Part shown: positions 1 to 12,944 of the stretch, piece by piece
Layout of the letters: each line of letters starts with the position of its first letter
How positions within the stretch are numbered: position 1 is the first letter of the stretch
From: Trametopsis cervina
Lineage: Eukaryota > Basidiomycota > Agaricomycetes > Polyporales > Irpicaceae
Direction of reading: 5' to 3'
Assembly (NCBI GenBank): GCA_022385755.1
Contig: MU278349.1
Span: 1,488,001-1,552,000 of the forward strand
DNA: 64,000 nt
Program-made: the position numbers and the translations under genes
Notes under the pieces: generated by a model
The model's input: only the letters and a program-made list of their open reading frames with translations
Databases searched by the model: none
Told to the model about the DNA's origin: nothing

Positions 1-3000
1 CTCGAACCCTGCGTCAAGTACGATCACCGAACAATATTCCGAGCCTCCGCTGACTTTACCATACATTGCATCAGGTCGAATCCAGCCAGTCTGTAATACG
101 CATTGTGGGCCTCAGTGCAACCCTGCCGAACTATGTCGACGTCGCCGACTTCTTGTGTGTTAATCGACAAGTTGGCTTGTTTTACTTCGACTCCTCTTTC
201 AGGCCGGTACCACTGGAGCAGCACTTCATTGGCGTCAGAGGAAAACCGAACAGCCCACAATCCCGGAGGAACTTGGATCGCGTTACTTTCGAAAAAGTAG
301 CAGAGATGGTGCGAGAAGGCCATCAAGTAATGGTATTCGTTCATGCAAGGAAGGAGACGGTAAAGACCGCCATGGCTTTGAAGGAGGCTGCTACTGCGGA
401 GGGGTCGATTGATGAATTCAGCTCTATGGATCACCCTCAATGGGACTTTTTTAGACGCGACATCGGCAAATCAAGAAATAAAGAGATGAAAGAGCTCTTC
501 GATAGTGGATTTGGCATTCATCACGCCGGTATGCTCAGAGAGGATAGGAATATGATGGAACGGTTGTTCGATGCTCGTGCAATCAAGGTGCATTCCTCCT
601 GCTTGGATGCGATCTTTGTACGCTAATACGGCATTTAGGTCCTATGTTGTACCGCAACCCTTGCCTGGGGTGTCAATTTACCTGCACATGCCGGTAAGTG
701 GGATATGTTATATTCAGAGTTTGGAGGTTACTGATTCAAAGTTCTACCAGTCATCATCAAGGGCACTCAGGTATATGACAGCGCCAAGGGTTCTTTCGTC
801 GATCTCTCTGTACTGGACGTTCTCCAAGTATTTGGACGTGCCGGACGTCCTGGCATGGAGGACAGCGGTGTTGGTTACATCTGCACTACTCAAGACAAGT
901 TGGACCATTACCTTGATGCTGTTACTTCCCAGGTTTGTGGTTTGTTAGTAATGCGCATATGCTTTTCGCTTATCATATTCTCTCAGAACCCAATCGAGTC
1001 GAGATTCATCGCCGGAATGGTTGACTCTCTCAATGCCGAGATCGCTTTGGGAACAGTGGCAAACGTCCACGATGCAGTACGGTGGTTGGGCTACACCTAT
1101 TTATCCGTACGAATGAAGAAGAACCCGTTTCAGTATGGTATGTGGCTCGAGTTACTTATCGTAACAAGCACCTGACAATTTACAAGGGCTCGCCAGGGAA
1201 AATGTCGCCGACGACCCCAGCCTTAGCTCGAAGCGTACTTCCCTAGCAATTGAAGCAGCAACTCTACTTGCGAAAACTGGAATGATCAATTACGACACGG
1301 ACGCAGGGACGTTTATAATCACCGATTTAGGAAGAATTGCCGCCAAGTATTACATTCGATATAAATCGATGGAGATCTTTAATGAAGAGTTCAAGGCAAA
1401 GATGGGCGAAGCCGACGTTCTTCACATGCTATGCAGGAGTACTGAGGTGAATATTTTATTTTTTGTCCTATTCGGGGTCTGTACGATCTCAACCTCAACG
1501 GGCTATTGTAGTTCGACCAAATTCAAGTACGGGAGAACGAAATCAACGAGTTGAAACTGCTCGAGGAAGCCATACCATGCGATGTGAAGGTAGGTCGTGT
1601 ACAATATCTTGCACTTCCGATTTGCTAACGCAGGTAAAGGGAGGAACCGATACGAGTCAGGGAAAAGTCAATATTTTGCTCCAGGCCTATATCTCTCGCT
1701 ACCGTCCTGAAGATTTCGCACTCGTATCAGACCAGTCATACGCTGCCCAAAATGCCGGCCGTATCATTCGCGGTCTCCTCGAAATCGGTATAAGTAAAAA
1801 ATGGGCAAGCTCAAGCGCTGTTCTCATGGGGTTGAGTAAAGCTGTCGAGAAGCGGATTTGGCCCTACGACCATCCGCTCAAGCAATTCCCGCTGAAGCCC
1901 GACGTGCTCTACAACATGAATCGCTACGCGGACGACTACACTGTAGCAGAACTGGCCACCATGAGCGCGGCAGATCTGGGAACACTCGTTCACATGAACG
2001 AACAACACGGCATGGCCATTCGTGATTCAGCGAGGAAATTCCCTACAGCCGGCATCTCATTCAGACTTCGTCCCCTAGGTCCTGACATTCTGAAGATATG
2101 CATACGCGTTGAACGAGCGTTCACATGGGATAGCAAAGTTCACGGATCCGTAGAACCGTTCTGGCTGTGGGTCGAGGACCACAACTCAGCTATGATCCAC
2201 CAGCTCTCTCACATGATGTTCCGACAAACGACAGAGACTCTGGACGTCGACTTCGTTATCGCCATTCCGAACGGAGAGCCGCCCCCTTCAGTGACCATAC
2301 GTTTTGTGTCCGATAGGTGGATTGGGGCTGAGGAAGAAGTTCCGGTACCATTCGATGGCCTCCGGATGCCTAAGGTGACAGCAACGCATGACCTCCGACT
2401 GGATATACCGTTCCTCCCTTTGGATGTTGTACGGGACCAGCTTCTGCAAGACGTGTTCTCGCGGAAACTTGCCACGTTTAACGCACTGCAGTCGCAGATT
2501 TTCTGGACGTTGGCAAACACACGGTCGCATAGCATGGTTTGCGCACCGACCGGCTGCGGGAAGTCCGTCGTGGGTCACCTGGCAATCTGGTAGGTCTCCA
2601 CTTCGGGCGCCTGAAAGATAACGCTGAGCTTCTTTGGCTGTAGGAAGACACTCAGGCAAAAGGGCTCATGGGTACTACTGGTTGCTCCGCAGCGAAGTGT
2701 TCTCTATGAAGCATTGGCTGAACTGCGTCCGGTTGCTCAGGTCATGGGTGTCAAGATAGATGTTCTCACTCCTGGGTCGGCACTTCGTACGCCCCGCACT
2801 GAGTGCATCCAGCTCGTAACAGCGTTCACTCTTCTGTCCATTCTGACCGAGCATCTACCGAACCGAAATACTGCTTCGCTGGAGGGATTGAGTTTGGTCC
2901 TTTGCGAAAATCTGGAACTTCTCGATGCCCAGTACGAGCTAGCCGTATCCCTCCTTCAGCATGCTACTCAACGGCAACCGACCCGATATATTGGACTCTC

Positions 3001-3928
3001 GAGCTCGCTGAATGACTGCGCAGATTTGGCTGCATGGCTGGGTGTCGAACCTGCCGCACTTCATAGTTTCAGGCCCAGGGACCGGGACCAATACCTCACG
3101 ACATCTACACATACTTTCACCATCCCTCAATCCGCAGCACTCTACAAAGCAATGGCCAAGCCCGCTCATGCAGCCATTCAATCAGCACCGGGAGAATCTG
3201 CTGTGATTTTTGTACCCTCACGTGCCCAATGCTCATCCGTCGCTCTGGACCTAATCACCCGATGTGCGCTGGAGATGGAGTCTGCCAAGGGATATCTCTC
3301 GGACCAGGTTTCTCCAGAAGCTCTGGATATCTACCTCTCAGGTCTGCAAGACCGGAGTCTCGTCGACTTCATTACGCGTGGGGTAGGAGTGTATCACGAA
3401 GAGCTGACGAAACCCGACCGGAAGTTGATACTCGAGCTGTACGCCGAGGGAATCGTCCGAGTTCTCGTCGTTCCGCGCTCCGCCAGTTGGTCCTTACCGG
3501 TGCGGGCGGCTACCGTGATCGTAATGGGCACGCAGTATCTCCACGTCAGTCCTACCGGGGAGAGACAGCTCAGGGACTACGGTCTAGAAGAACTTGTGCG
3601 GATGCAGGGGCGCGCAGTACGGCATAATGGCGGAGGTCACTTCCACTTGTTCTGTCAGGCGGAGGCGAAGGATACCTTCACCCGGTTCCTGATGGAAGGT
3701 TTACCCCTGGAATCAAGATTACTCGACGGAGAGGAGCTGCGAGCTTGGTATCGAAGAACGCGTGCCGCCGGAGATATACGAGCGAAGCAGGACGGGGTTG
3801 ACGTGCTGTCATTTACGTTTTTGGCAAGAAGACTGGAGAGCAATCCGGTTTATTACGATACTGAACCGGGGATGTCCACAGACGAGAGGCTGTCTCGGAT
3901 TGTTGATGGGATGGAAACGGTTTCGTGA
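1..3928 (+). CDS. SLH1: Slh1/ASCC3-like tandem Ski2-type RNA helicase, 3' part; second cassette degenerate
   Basis: This is a Ski2-like tandem-cassette helicase of the type that splits stalled or collided ribosomes (yeast RQT complex, human ASCC3). The 5' end lies outside the window. In cassette 1, GLSATLPN (motif III) follows a 57-bp intron, [14 protein letters not shown] and RGK..S.QSR..LD match Slh1 rather than Brr2, and [12 protein letters not shown] is motif VI. Introns include 18-74, 588-638, 694-750 and about 1138-1186. A Sec63 unit follows (about 1670-2400). Cassette 2 is divergent: Walker A is CAPTGCGKS, the DExH position reads CENLELL, SAT reads SSS, and motif VI is MQGRAVRH. The ORF stops soon after the winged-helix-like [16 protein letters not shown], leaving no room for the usual second Sec63 domain before the convergent gene 118 bp away. 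It could be a truncated paralogue rather than the main Slh1 gene. Confidence 0.88.
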
Positions 3929-4045
3929 GCTTGCTTCGTACAGTAATCGTTGCATTTCACAGATAAATAGAAATACAAATCCATTCTTCCTCTATTTAGT
4001 TCACAAGTGATCCCCAAGAAATCTTGCCTACGGCGAAGAAGCTGT

Positions 4046-5949
4046 TTATTTCCGTATGTATTGAGCGAGCTTCTGCAAACGTTCGCCAGCGCGGTGGAGA
4101 GTATCGGTGTCCTTGCAGAAGGCGAAGCGAGCGTAGTTCTCTCCGATGCCGACATGTTCAATGCAGTAAAACTGTATGTTCGTTAGGTGGATGAGAAGCG
4201 CGGGGTGGTAAACTATCACTTACTTCGCTGACTGGAATAGAAGAGACGCCAATTTCCATTGCCATGAACCAACAAGCCCTGTAATAGAGTATTAAACGCG
4301 AACTTCGTAGCATGACATAAAACTCACTTGAAGTCTCTCCCTCGTCCTTCTACGCTTGCGGGGAACGGATAATCATCTGGCCAGGTCAAGTTGGAGATAT
4401 CCTTGAAGCACACCGTCAGCTCTCCCGCGACTTTTTTCTAGTCCTCGCAAAATGAATCGCGGCCACTCACCAGGAGTAAGAAGTAGGTTCCCTCGGGGAG
4501 CGTGTAGCGCATCCCGACCTTGTCAAACGCGTCGGCCAGAATCTTCCTGCGCTCGACGTATTCCTCCCGTTGAATCTCTGTGAAGCGGCGTTCTTTGGCT
4601 TGCTCGAGACCGGCCGCGACGGCTTCCTGCATAGGCGAGTTCGAGGCAAAGACGATCCGCGTGGTGGCCGCGAGCGTGGGACGGATGATCCACTCAGGAC
4701 CAATCAGCCAACCAATGCGCCAGCCGGTTGCGGCAAACATTTCTGCAAGACAACGATACAGCGACGGGCGCGGGAATGAGTGGAAAACGGTGAGCAGTTG
4801 GACGCAATATGGACGAAAAAGCGGACGTACTTCCTGCGGATTCGACTGTGACGGTTCGGTCCCACATACCTGGGAGGTTAGCGAAGCGGACATGTTCCTT
4901 CCCGTCGAATACCAGCGAGTCATACTATTCAATCCAGGTGTTAGGCCAGGCAAGAATCCCGAGGTCGCGTGCGGAAATTGAAGTGATGCTTACCACTTCA
5001 TCGGACATCACGAGCAGATTGAATTCCTCTGCAAGCGCCGCAATCTTCTCGAGCTCTTCGCGTGTGAAGACTTTCCCTACAGGGTTGTGGGGAGTGTTGA
5101 CAATGATCATCTTCGCACGCGGTGTGATCGCGCGACTTATCGAGGTATCAGTTGTGAAAATGCGGTGAGGGGTGACGTGGACGTACCGGAGCTCGTCAAA
5201 GTCGATTTTCCAGTCGTCGCTCGTAGGCTTGGGCTTGGTAGAATCAGGATGGAGAGGGACATAGACAGGTGTGCCTCCGTTGAACACAATAGTAGCGAGG
5301 TACTGGTCGAAGAAGGGCTCAAACATGATGACCTCATCTCCAGGGTTTATGAAAGCAGTTAGCACAGAGTATTGACCTGCGCGCGTAAGATTAGACAACA
5401 TCGAGCCATGTCGCGTTTACGTTTACTTACCCTCGTTGGCGCCGCTTGTCACCAATATTTCAGATTCTATGTCAAGTTCACGTCCGAAAGCAGGGCTGAA
5501 GTAGTTCTTGATTGCCTGGCGCAGACGAGGTCTGCCCTTGGGGTGAGAGTAGTGGTTGGCAGCCACTGTCCCGAGAGCTTCCGTGACAGCACCCTTAATC
5601 CATTCCGGAGGAGAGAAGTTCATGTAGCCCTGTCCGAGGTTGATACAGTCTGCTGGAAGATTGGCAGCACTGTGGCAAGGTTAGGATCTGTAGCATATAC
5701 ACACTCGAATATACCAACGCACTTGTAGATGGACCACACATCCTGTGCCAGCGCACGTCCGTCCTCAAGGCGTTGCGCCTGCGAAACCAGGTTCGTCCGA
5801 GTCGCGTTCTTCGCGGTTCCATTGGCGCCATTGATTCCGTTTGTAGCCATTTTTCGTGTAATTGTTGGATGAACAGACCTCGCTGTGTATCTGGTGAAGC
5901 TTTGAACGGCGTGTCTGGAGGAAAGGCGTAGGAGATGAGTGTGACTCAT
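4046..5949 (-). CDS. Kynurenine aminotransferase-type class I/II aminotransferase
   Basis: This fold-type I PLP aminotransferase belongs to the kynurenine-oxoglutarate/cysteine-S-conjugate beta-lyase group (yeast Bna3, human KYAT), which converts kynurenine to kynurenate. In order it shows LGQGYMNFSPPEWI, NHYSHPKGRPRLRQAI, ILVTSGANEG, PGDEVIMFEPFFDQY, IVNTPHNPVGKVFTREEL and the PLP-lysine motif SAGK followed by FAATGWRIGWLIGP. The lysine codon itself is interrupted by an intron. The C-terminus is FCKDTDTLHRAGERLQKLAQ. Two in-frame starts are plausible. ATG at 5850 gives a cytosolic-looking N-terminus (MATNGINGANG). ATG at 5949 adds 33 residues rich in Arg, Ser and Thr with no acidic residue, which resembles a mitochondrial targeting sequence. 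The longer form is listed. The gene is convergent with the helicase gene. Confidence 0.9.
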
Positions 5950-8900
5950 GCAGGAACTCAAGTCCCCACGAATGCCTTGTATGCAATTGCAGGTCAATTT
6001 CCATCAAGCGCTCCGATTGCAACTGTCAATCAGTTCCAGATCGCGTGAACGGGTTACGCCAAACCACCTAACGCTGATGCTACTTACTTCCACCGCTCAA
6101 AAGCGAACCTCTTAAAAGGCGAGCAACAATAGCTAACACAAACGATTCATCCACTCACCCACGATATCTATGTTTTTGAACGGCCACTGCTCATTCATGA
6201 ACCATCTAGATCTCGTGCGCGCGGCGATTTAGTTGCAAGATGCTGATTAGCGCCTAGGGTCTCGGACTTGGAGCGATTAACTCTAAATCCATCTCATCTC
6301 GACCCAGTCTTCAGCGTGATATACACAACGCGTATTCGTAGATCAGCGTATATCCATGCCTAGTGTATATGGTCTTGCATATAGGCACGTCCAGCAGAAA
6401 AGGTATGTTGTTGTCGTAGACTTGGTGCGGTATAATGAGCGCATCACCGAGTATTCCGCGAGACACATCCTGAGTATGATGTATACAACTTGGTCGATGG
6501 CGTTTTCTCTGTTTCGTAGACAAGAAATCTTTCTGTTTGATTGTAGTGAACATTTTGGATGAGAAAATAGGAGGTTAGAAGCAGCATCGTTGACAACATA
6601 CGACTATGACATTCAGACCATCAATATCCCAGTATTACACACTGAATCAGCGGCCCGCTACTTTCATCCGCCAGCCGCATCGGTGTTATGCCAGCCCCAT
6701 TTGCGCGATCCTAGTGTACGTGCTCCTCGACGGCGTACGCAGCCGTGATTGGGCGTAGGGGTCTGCTACTGCTCGCATTGTGAAGAGGGGGATAGTGAGA
6801 ATTATGGTTTGGAGATGATCAATGAATATGCGAGGGCAACATGCTTCAGAAGAGCGGACCATGGTTATGCTCTAGACCACCTGGGCCACCACGCAATCGC
6901 TAGAAGCTTCCAGTCCTAGCGTTTTGCTTGGGTCCTGTCATTGATGATAGCGGCTGTCAAGAGAGTCGACCGCTAATTCGTCTGCAAAGACGTTCTTTGG
7001 CTTGGTCCTGGTATCATTTAGTCGCCAAGCGATAGCGGGTCCAGAGAGCAGACTAACCTTGTGGATCATGGACCATGAAGACTTTTCTCGGTGTGCCATG
7101 CATGTTCGCCACCAAGTAGGTGTTATCTTGGACTGTGGCACCACTGACGCGATCTAGAGGTGCGCGGGCTCCTACTGCGTACGCAATGCGATGCTGAAGG
7201 TGATGCTATTTGTCTGACGTACGCCGAAGCATCCCGCCTCGTAGCATCAGTGCCAGCTGATGGATGGTCGGGGACACTGCCACAGGCGGATAAGTTGCAT
7301 TCGCGGGTTTGCGCGCTGGTCATCCACAAGGCAGTTGGGTATTCCTGGACGTCGCGATAGCCAGTGCAGTCGATAACAATGTCGTGGCGAGCTAAGATAG
7401 CTGTTGTAGGTCGTGCTGCTGCGACGATAGCATGAGAAAGAACGTACAAATGTGGTACACCACCACGCATATCAAGGATCAACCCGACTATGAGTTCCGG
7501 TGTTCGAGGATTTCTATGGAAACCTGTAAAAATACCTTGTGGCGTTGTTGTGAGTACAGCTGCAGAGTAGCTGCAGTAGCGTTATCACAGGCGAGCATGC
7601 ACAGGAAACAGATCCACCAATGCTGGACGATTGTTGCTGAGGATCTGCCAGGCAGTGCCAGCCTGGGCCCTTGCAACATGGTCAAAAGGCCGGTGAGCCT
7701 GATTTACGGGCTCGGGTTTGTGAGCATTCCGACTGAGCGATGCAACAGTGAGTGGCAGATGGAGATGCGCAAGTGCACTGAACCACCTGGAGCGTCGTAA
7801 GCATACTTCCGGTACCACATGGCTGAAGGTTCACTTACCTCTTGCTTGCACGCCCTCCGCAGTCGCGAGCGGGTGCATTGAAATTATTATATCCACTGTC
7901 AAGCAAATGGAAGTACCATCAATTCTCAAATGCATGATTCTCGATCACATGTGTGGCTATAAGATTTCTTCTGAATTTGCTTTTCTCCATGCCGCCGGAT
8001 GTTACAAAACTTCTGTTGTCTGTGAGACCGACGAGCCCGGAGAAGTAAGTCCGTCGAGACACCGAGGCTCTCTGTACACCAAGATGATCAGCAATCTCAT
8101 ATCGCATCTGCGAGCATAGCTCACTACAGACTGCGCGCCTTGGTACGGGTTGGCACTGCCATGCAGTGACGACCGAGCACCACAGCTCGCTCTAGATTCC
8201 GCAGCAGACATGGGGGTCATGTGGTCCTGTACGGCGAATCGATAGTCGACCATATGTGCGAGATTTGAGAGTGGTTCATCCCGATGAGGTTGCTTGTCTC
8301 CTCCGAACGTCCACGAGGGCGAGGATGCAGGTGGGTAAACTATACTTCAGCACGGCGCAGGTACCGTTCGATTGTATTGCGGTAATTAGACAGCGTCTAA
8401 AGCCTGAAATAACTGTATTCGGACGTCGAGTGGAGTCCCTTTGGGTCGAATGCTGCCGCTCTATGTGTCCGAGTCGTGCGATGTCATTGTTGATATTCTT
8501 AGCAAAGCCTTCGGACGTATGTGCTCTGGCAACGTTGTGAGTATTATTGGAGACATAATATTGGAAACGGACGGAACTCGTGGTGGCTTCTGTCCTGCGT
8601 GGCCCATGCATCTGCAATGATTGAGGATAGAGCAACACGGTGGTATTGCAGCACGCCATTATGGGCTGTAGACGCACGTATGCGGGAGCTTCAGCGCACG
8701 GCGTTGTCCAGGTCATAATCTACGATCCGATGCTCCGTGAGTGGTAAGCGTTGGTATTGGCCAGGAGCAAATCATATCGACCCTGCGTACAGAACCGGCT
8801 GAGCCACCGGTGCAGTGTTTACCGTAAGGATTGTTGTCAGCGCGTCGTGCTGGAGGAAGAAAAACATGGGTGCTGCTGGCGCCTCATGTGCCGGCCGGGT

Positions 8901-10569
8901 GCAGAGTAGTCGGGGTTGGTAACAAAGCGCAGCAGTTGCATGATCGAGGGAGTCAAATTGATAGTGCAGAACTACATCGGCCTTCAATTATGCTGGGCGA
9001 TGTACATGTAAGGTAGCAAGGTTGCCACGGTCCCTGGCTCGAGGTACATCCTCGCGGTTATCCTCGGTGGGCGGTGTCTATCTTCAGCGCACAGAGCCCA
9101 TACAGGCAGCAGGTGATTAATATTATGATCGCGAACCGTTCAAACATAGCAGTCAGCCGACGGCTGCTTGAGAATGCGATGCATTCAAATTGGTGCGACG
9201 CCTATGAATAGTCCGACGAACCTGCTCGGTCAATCCGTGGACTGCTTGTGACTGGGGCTTGTAAACGTACATACCGGCGGGAGCTAGACAAACTTAGGTT
9301 TTTGCTCCCATGGTGCACGTAAACCCCCGCTTCGAAGAAACCTGCGGCTATCTCATATCCTGGTCCCGGAGCTCCCCAACCTTGCTGCAACGAGTTTTTG
9401 TGACAGTTGCTTCCGAGAACGCAATGCGGCTGTAGACGTTCTACATAGCTCGGTCGTGCAGTTTGAGCACACAGCACGTCGAGCGCAAAGCGGGTTGCAT
9501 GCCTACTGAACCCGATCAGGTCGACCCACTATTCGCGCGCATGAAGTAAACGCACAGTATCCACATTCGTTATCAGATAAGTATTCTCGCCTCGTCCGAC
9601 TTACTGGTTCGTAATCCGGCGCTAGTAGTCGCTACTCCTGCCCACGCGGGGCGGAACGTTTGGTCGTTCTTCCTCCGCTACGTAGATAGAGCATCCATCA
9701 GCACATCTCATCTTACTGTTCCTTCGTCTCGAACGTCAACGTGAGCGCAACGTGGATAACCGGGCAGCACACGGTGACTTGTCAATGCTTCCATTGTCCA
9801 GCGAAATTGCGCAAATGCGTATCGAAAAGTCAACGTGGGTGTGGTTGCGTAATGTTGCACGGAGTTCTGCTGTGATTACGGAGGGCTGATAACCTCTGTT
9901 TGACTATCTAGCAATGCACAATCTGCGTTTCTTGGGCGATTTTATGGTCTGACGATCACCCATCTCCCGCCTTGATGTTGGTACGGGTGTCACGCCACTC
10001 GCTACTACCATTGAACCTGGCTGGAATGTGCAAACAGCGCTCCAACACCTTCGTGTTCTATACAGTCGTGACATGCGGTCATGACGAATTGTGCTCCGGA
10101 GGTATAGGCCAGCTCACTCTCGTCCCGAAGCAAAACCGCCCAGTCCCCGAAACATAACCGGCCAATGCAATCACGGAGCGGAGAGCGAGGTGTGGTCACA
10201 TCTTGAATGACCTCTTTTGGCTAACCAAGAACCTCAAAATCGCGGGGTTCATCTACGCTTATTTTGATATCCGAATACAAGCACATCAATCCCACCCCGC
10301 ACGTCGTCTGGGGTTGAATATCCGAATATTACAAGACGTTTCGCCAGATTCTTTGCCTGTCACTCGCGTGCATCTTCTCAAGATGGGTGTTTGCAGGCCG
10401 CACGGTACCACATGAGCGCCGCAGCCTATCGTCATCAGCACAGGGCCCAAGGCACTGCTCGCCCGTATGGTATTCAGTTCTTGATGGAACATACCTCCCA
10501 AATCCTTCACACAAGCTGCAGCGTCCGCAGGTTTTCATTCTTCTGGAGCTCTCCAGCTGATATGACGGT
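5950..10569. other. 4.6-kb stretch without a supportable gene
   Basis: No open frame here exceeds about 150 codons, none joins by plausible introns into a family I recognise, and no tRNA, terminal repeat or long tandem repeat is visible. A few short minus-strand stretches look protein-like: the frame around 7350-7390 contains DIVIDCTGYRD (faintly like a flavin-monooxygenase GY motif), around 7050-7150 reads NTYLVANMHGTPRKVFMVHD, and around 9300-9470 reads QQGWGAPGPGYEIAAGFFEAG. These could be remains of a decayed minus-strand gene, but frames shift and stops intervene. CpG is not visibly depleted, so there is no obvious RIP-like signature. Most of it is best treated as intergenic or relic sequence. 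Confidence 0.5.
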
Positions 10570-10577
10570 TATAAATA
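10570..10577 (+). promoter_or_regulatory. TATA box of the ferric reductase gene
   Basis: TATAAATA lies 61 bp upstream of the ATG at 10638. This is a plausible core-promoter position for a fungal gene with a short leader. It was recognised by motif and position only. Confidence 0.45.
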
Positions 10578-10637
10578 CGAGCCCTCCTCCGCCATGGACC
10601 CGTAGCGTCATCCCCTGGACCTCCCCCAAGCTCGGCA

Positions 10638-12944
10638 ATGGCTGGAACTACTTCTTTGGCTGCTACTCCTTCTGCTGCTGACAGGGCGCTCAAAGGCGTT
10701 CTGCAGCGCAAGTATGTCAAGGATCTTTGGATCCTCCTCGCCAGCGTTGTGGCCTTCCTCACCCTCATCCGCGTAACGCGCCTCATACTATCTCTGGTTT
10801 TCCCGCCCAAGCGCCTGGAGACGATAGAGCCCCCTTCTTCCCCCTCAGAGAAGGTGGACCCCGAGGCCGTCCAACCCGTACGCAATGGTAGGGCATCCCT
10901 GAGAAGGCTACCCGCTGCCTTCGCCTCTGTATTCAGAGTGATCGCATTCCGGCTTAACATCCCTATCGGCCCTGGTTCCAAGGCCACCGTGGCTGAGCTT
11001 ACGTTCATCTTCGGGTACATCATCACGATGCTTACTCTGCTTCTCATCAACAGTGAGTCTACTTGACATATGGGATGATACTTTTAAGCCCTGAATGCTG
11101 ACGCGTGGTCTGTCCCTGATCAGCTGAGGATCTCAACAAGTTCTTCTGGGAAGACAGAGCTGCCCATCTTGCGTCTTGCCAACTCCCCTTGATTGTGGCT
11201 TTGGCTGGCAAGAATAACATCATTTCCTGTACGTGTTTACGCAGCATGCGCATCACCATACGTTTCACTCATGACATTCAATAGTCTTCACTGGCGTGTC
11301 ACACGAGAAGGTAAATGATGTCCTAGCACCAACAGTCTATTGTCGCCATTAACACGAGTTTACAGTTGAATATCCTCCATCGCGCGGCCGCTCGTACATG
11401 CCTGCTTTTCATATGGATCCATGCGATCACGCGTGCTTCTTCAGGGTAAGTCGTACAGCGCTTTCCTCCGATATGCGTCCTGATCTTCGCTCCGCCACCA
11501 GCCTCCCACAAAAGTTCGACTTTACGCACGCGTGGATAAGGTGGGGTGCCGTTGGTCTTGTGGCGTTTACGCTCGCGACCATATTCTCCATCCGTCCTAT
11601 CCGCAACGCTTTCTTCGAATTCTTCTTGATCACTCACATCATCCTCATCGGGTAAGCACTGATCCCCCATCAAAGCCACGTTGGAGACTAAAACAGCCGA
11701 TTATGCAGGATTTTCCTGATCGGTGGGTACTTGCATACACGCGAGGTCGAGTAAGTTTCATTGTTTATCTGATCGTGTGCTTTCCGATCAGCCAACTGAC
11801 CTTATCCCCGCCTCTAGCTTTGGCACCTACATTTGGCCTGCGCTCGTCATTTGGGCATTTGACCGTGTCCTGCGTGGGACTCGTCTACTGTGGAACAATC
11901 GCTTCCGCGCTGGAGGCGACCACCACGAGGCCAAGGCGACCATTGAACTGCTATCGCATGACACCATCCGCCTGACGCTCCGACGCAGGTTCAACTGGCG
12001 TCCTGGCCAGCATGCCTACGTCGTTCTCCCTACCGTGTCAGCTCTCCCCACTGAGGCGCATCCATTCACCATTGCCACCATTCCTAGCAAGCTAGATGGC
12101 ACGGAAGCTGGGTTCGGCGAAGAGAGGGATGTCAGTTTCATCATTCGGGGGCGCGGAGGTTTCACAGGACGGTTGAGGGAGCTGGCGAAGTCCGGCCAAA
12201 ACAGTACTGTCCCGGCGTTCGTGGATGGGCCTTACGGGTACCCGCCTGACCTGACTCGCTTCTCAACATCCATACTCGTCGCGGGTGGTTCCGGAGTGTC
12301 CTACACCCTTCCTCTGCTGTTGGACCTCGTGAGTAAGGCTAGGGCGGGCAAGTCTTCGGTCCGAAGGGCGGTGTTCGTATGGGCAGTCCGAGACCCTGGT
12401 AAGAAACAATCAGTCCTTTATACCACTTCATTTACTAACCCGGTTTACTTTCCATCCGCAATGTAGGCCACATCAGATGGATATCGAAGGTTCTTACAGA
12501 AGCGCTAGTGGCCGCTCAACAGACTTCGCTGGAGGTTGAAGCGCGACTGTATATCACTGGCTCTTCATCGCCGCTATCTGAGACACCGCAGGTCTCATTC
12601 GATGGATCCCAAAATGGCTCGAGCCCGAGTTCCGAGAAGGATATGAAGCTACCGCTGTACCATGCGCTGCAGATTACCCATGGACGACCGAGTATCAAGA
12701 AGATTCTGCAGGACGAGATTGCCTTGGCTCACGGTCCTGTTTCTGTTGATGGTGAGCAAAATATCATTCTTTACGTAAGAGTCGGGTAACTGACTATCTG
12801 CTACTCGCTGCAGTTGCTGGACCTTCATCTTTGTCTCAGTCTATCTCACGAGCTCTCGCATCTGATCTTACGAGCTCAGCAGGCGTACTGAGGGGTGCGC
12901 CGACTGTCACGCTTCACACCGAGACTTTCGGTATGACGAAATAG
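10638..12944 (+). CDS. Ferric reductase (FRE/NOX superfamily transmembrane flavocytochrome)
   Basis: This is a membrane ferric/cupric reductase that moves electrons from NADPH through FAD and two haems across the membrane. The N-terminus has a hydrophobic segment (LWILLASVVAFLTLI) and a basic/proline linker. The ferric-reductase transmembrane core contains paired haem histidines, ILH followed 13 residues later by IH, and FFLITH followed by GGYLHT. The FAD-binding site shows FNWRPGQHAYV and HPFTIAT. The NADPH-binding part shows GPYGYP and the glycine-rich VAGGSGVSYTLPLL, then FVWAVRDPGHIRW. The extreme C-terminus is GMTK rather than the usual phenylalanine-ending tail. There are about eight short introns, for example after LLLIN (from 11052) and just before GHIRW. 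ATG 10638 is the first one in frame. Substrate and partner cannot be told from sequence, and no multicopper oxidase or permease gene lies beside it. Confidence 0.9.

Noticed and set aside
66..587. Calling the first gene Brr2
   Set aside because: The RGK..S.QSR..LD stretch after FRPVPLEQ matches the Slh1 pattern; Brr2 has a different sequence there.
7123..7482. Possible flavin monooxygenase remnant (DIVIDCTGYRD)
   Set aside because: One short motif only; no GxGxxG dinucleotide site or NADPH site could be found nearby in any frame.
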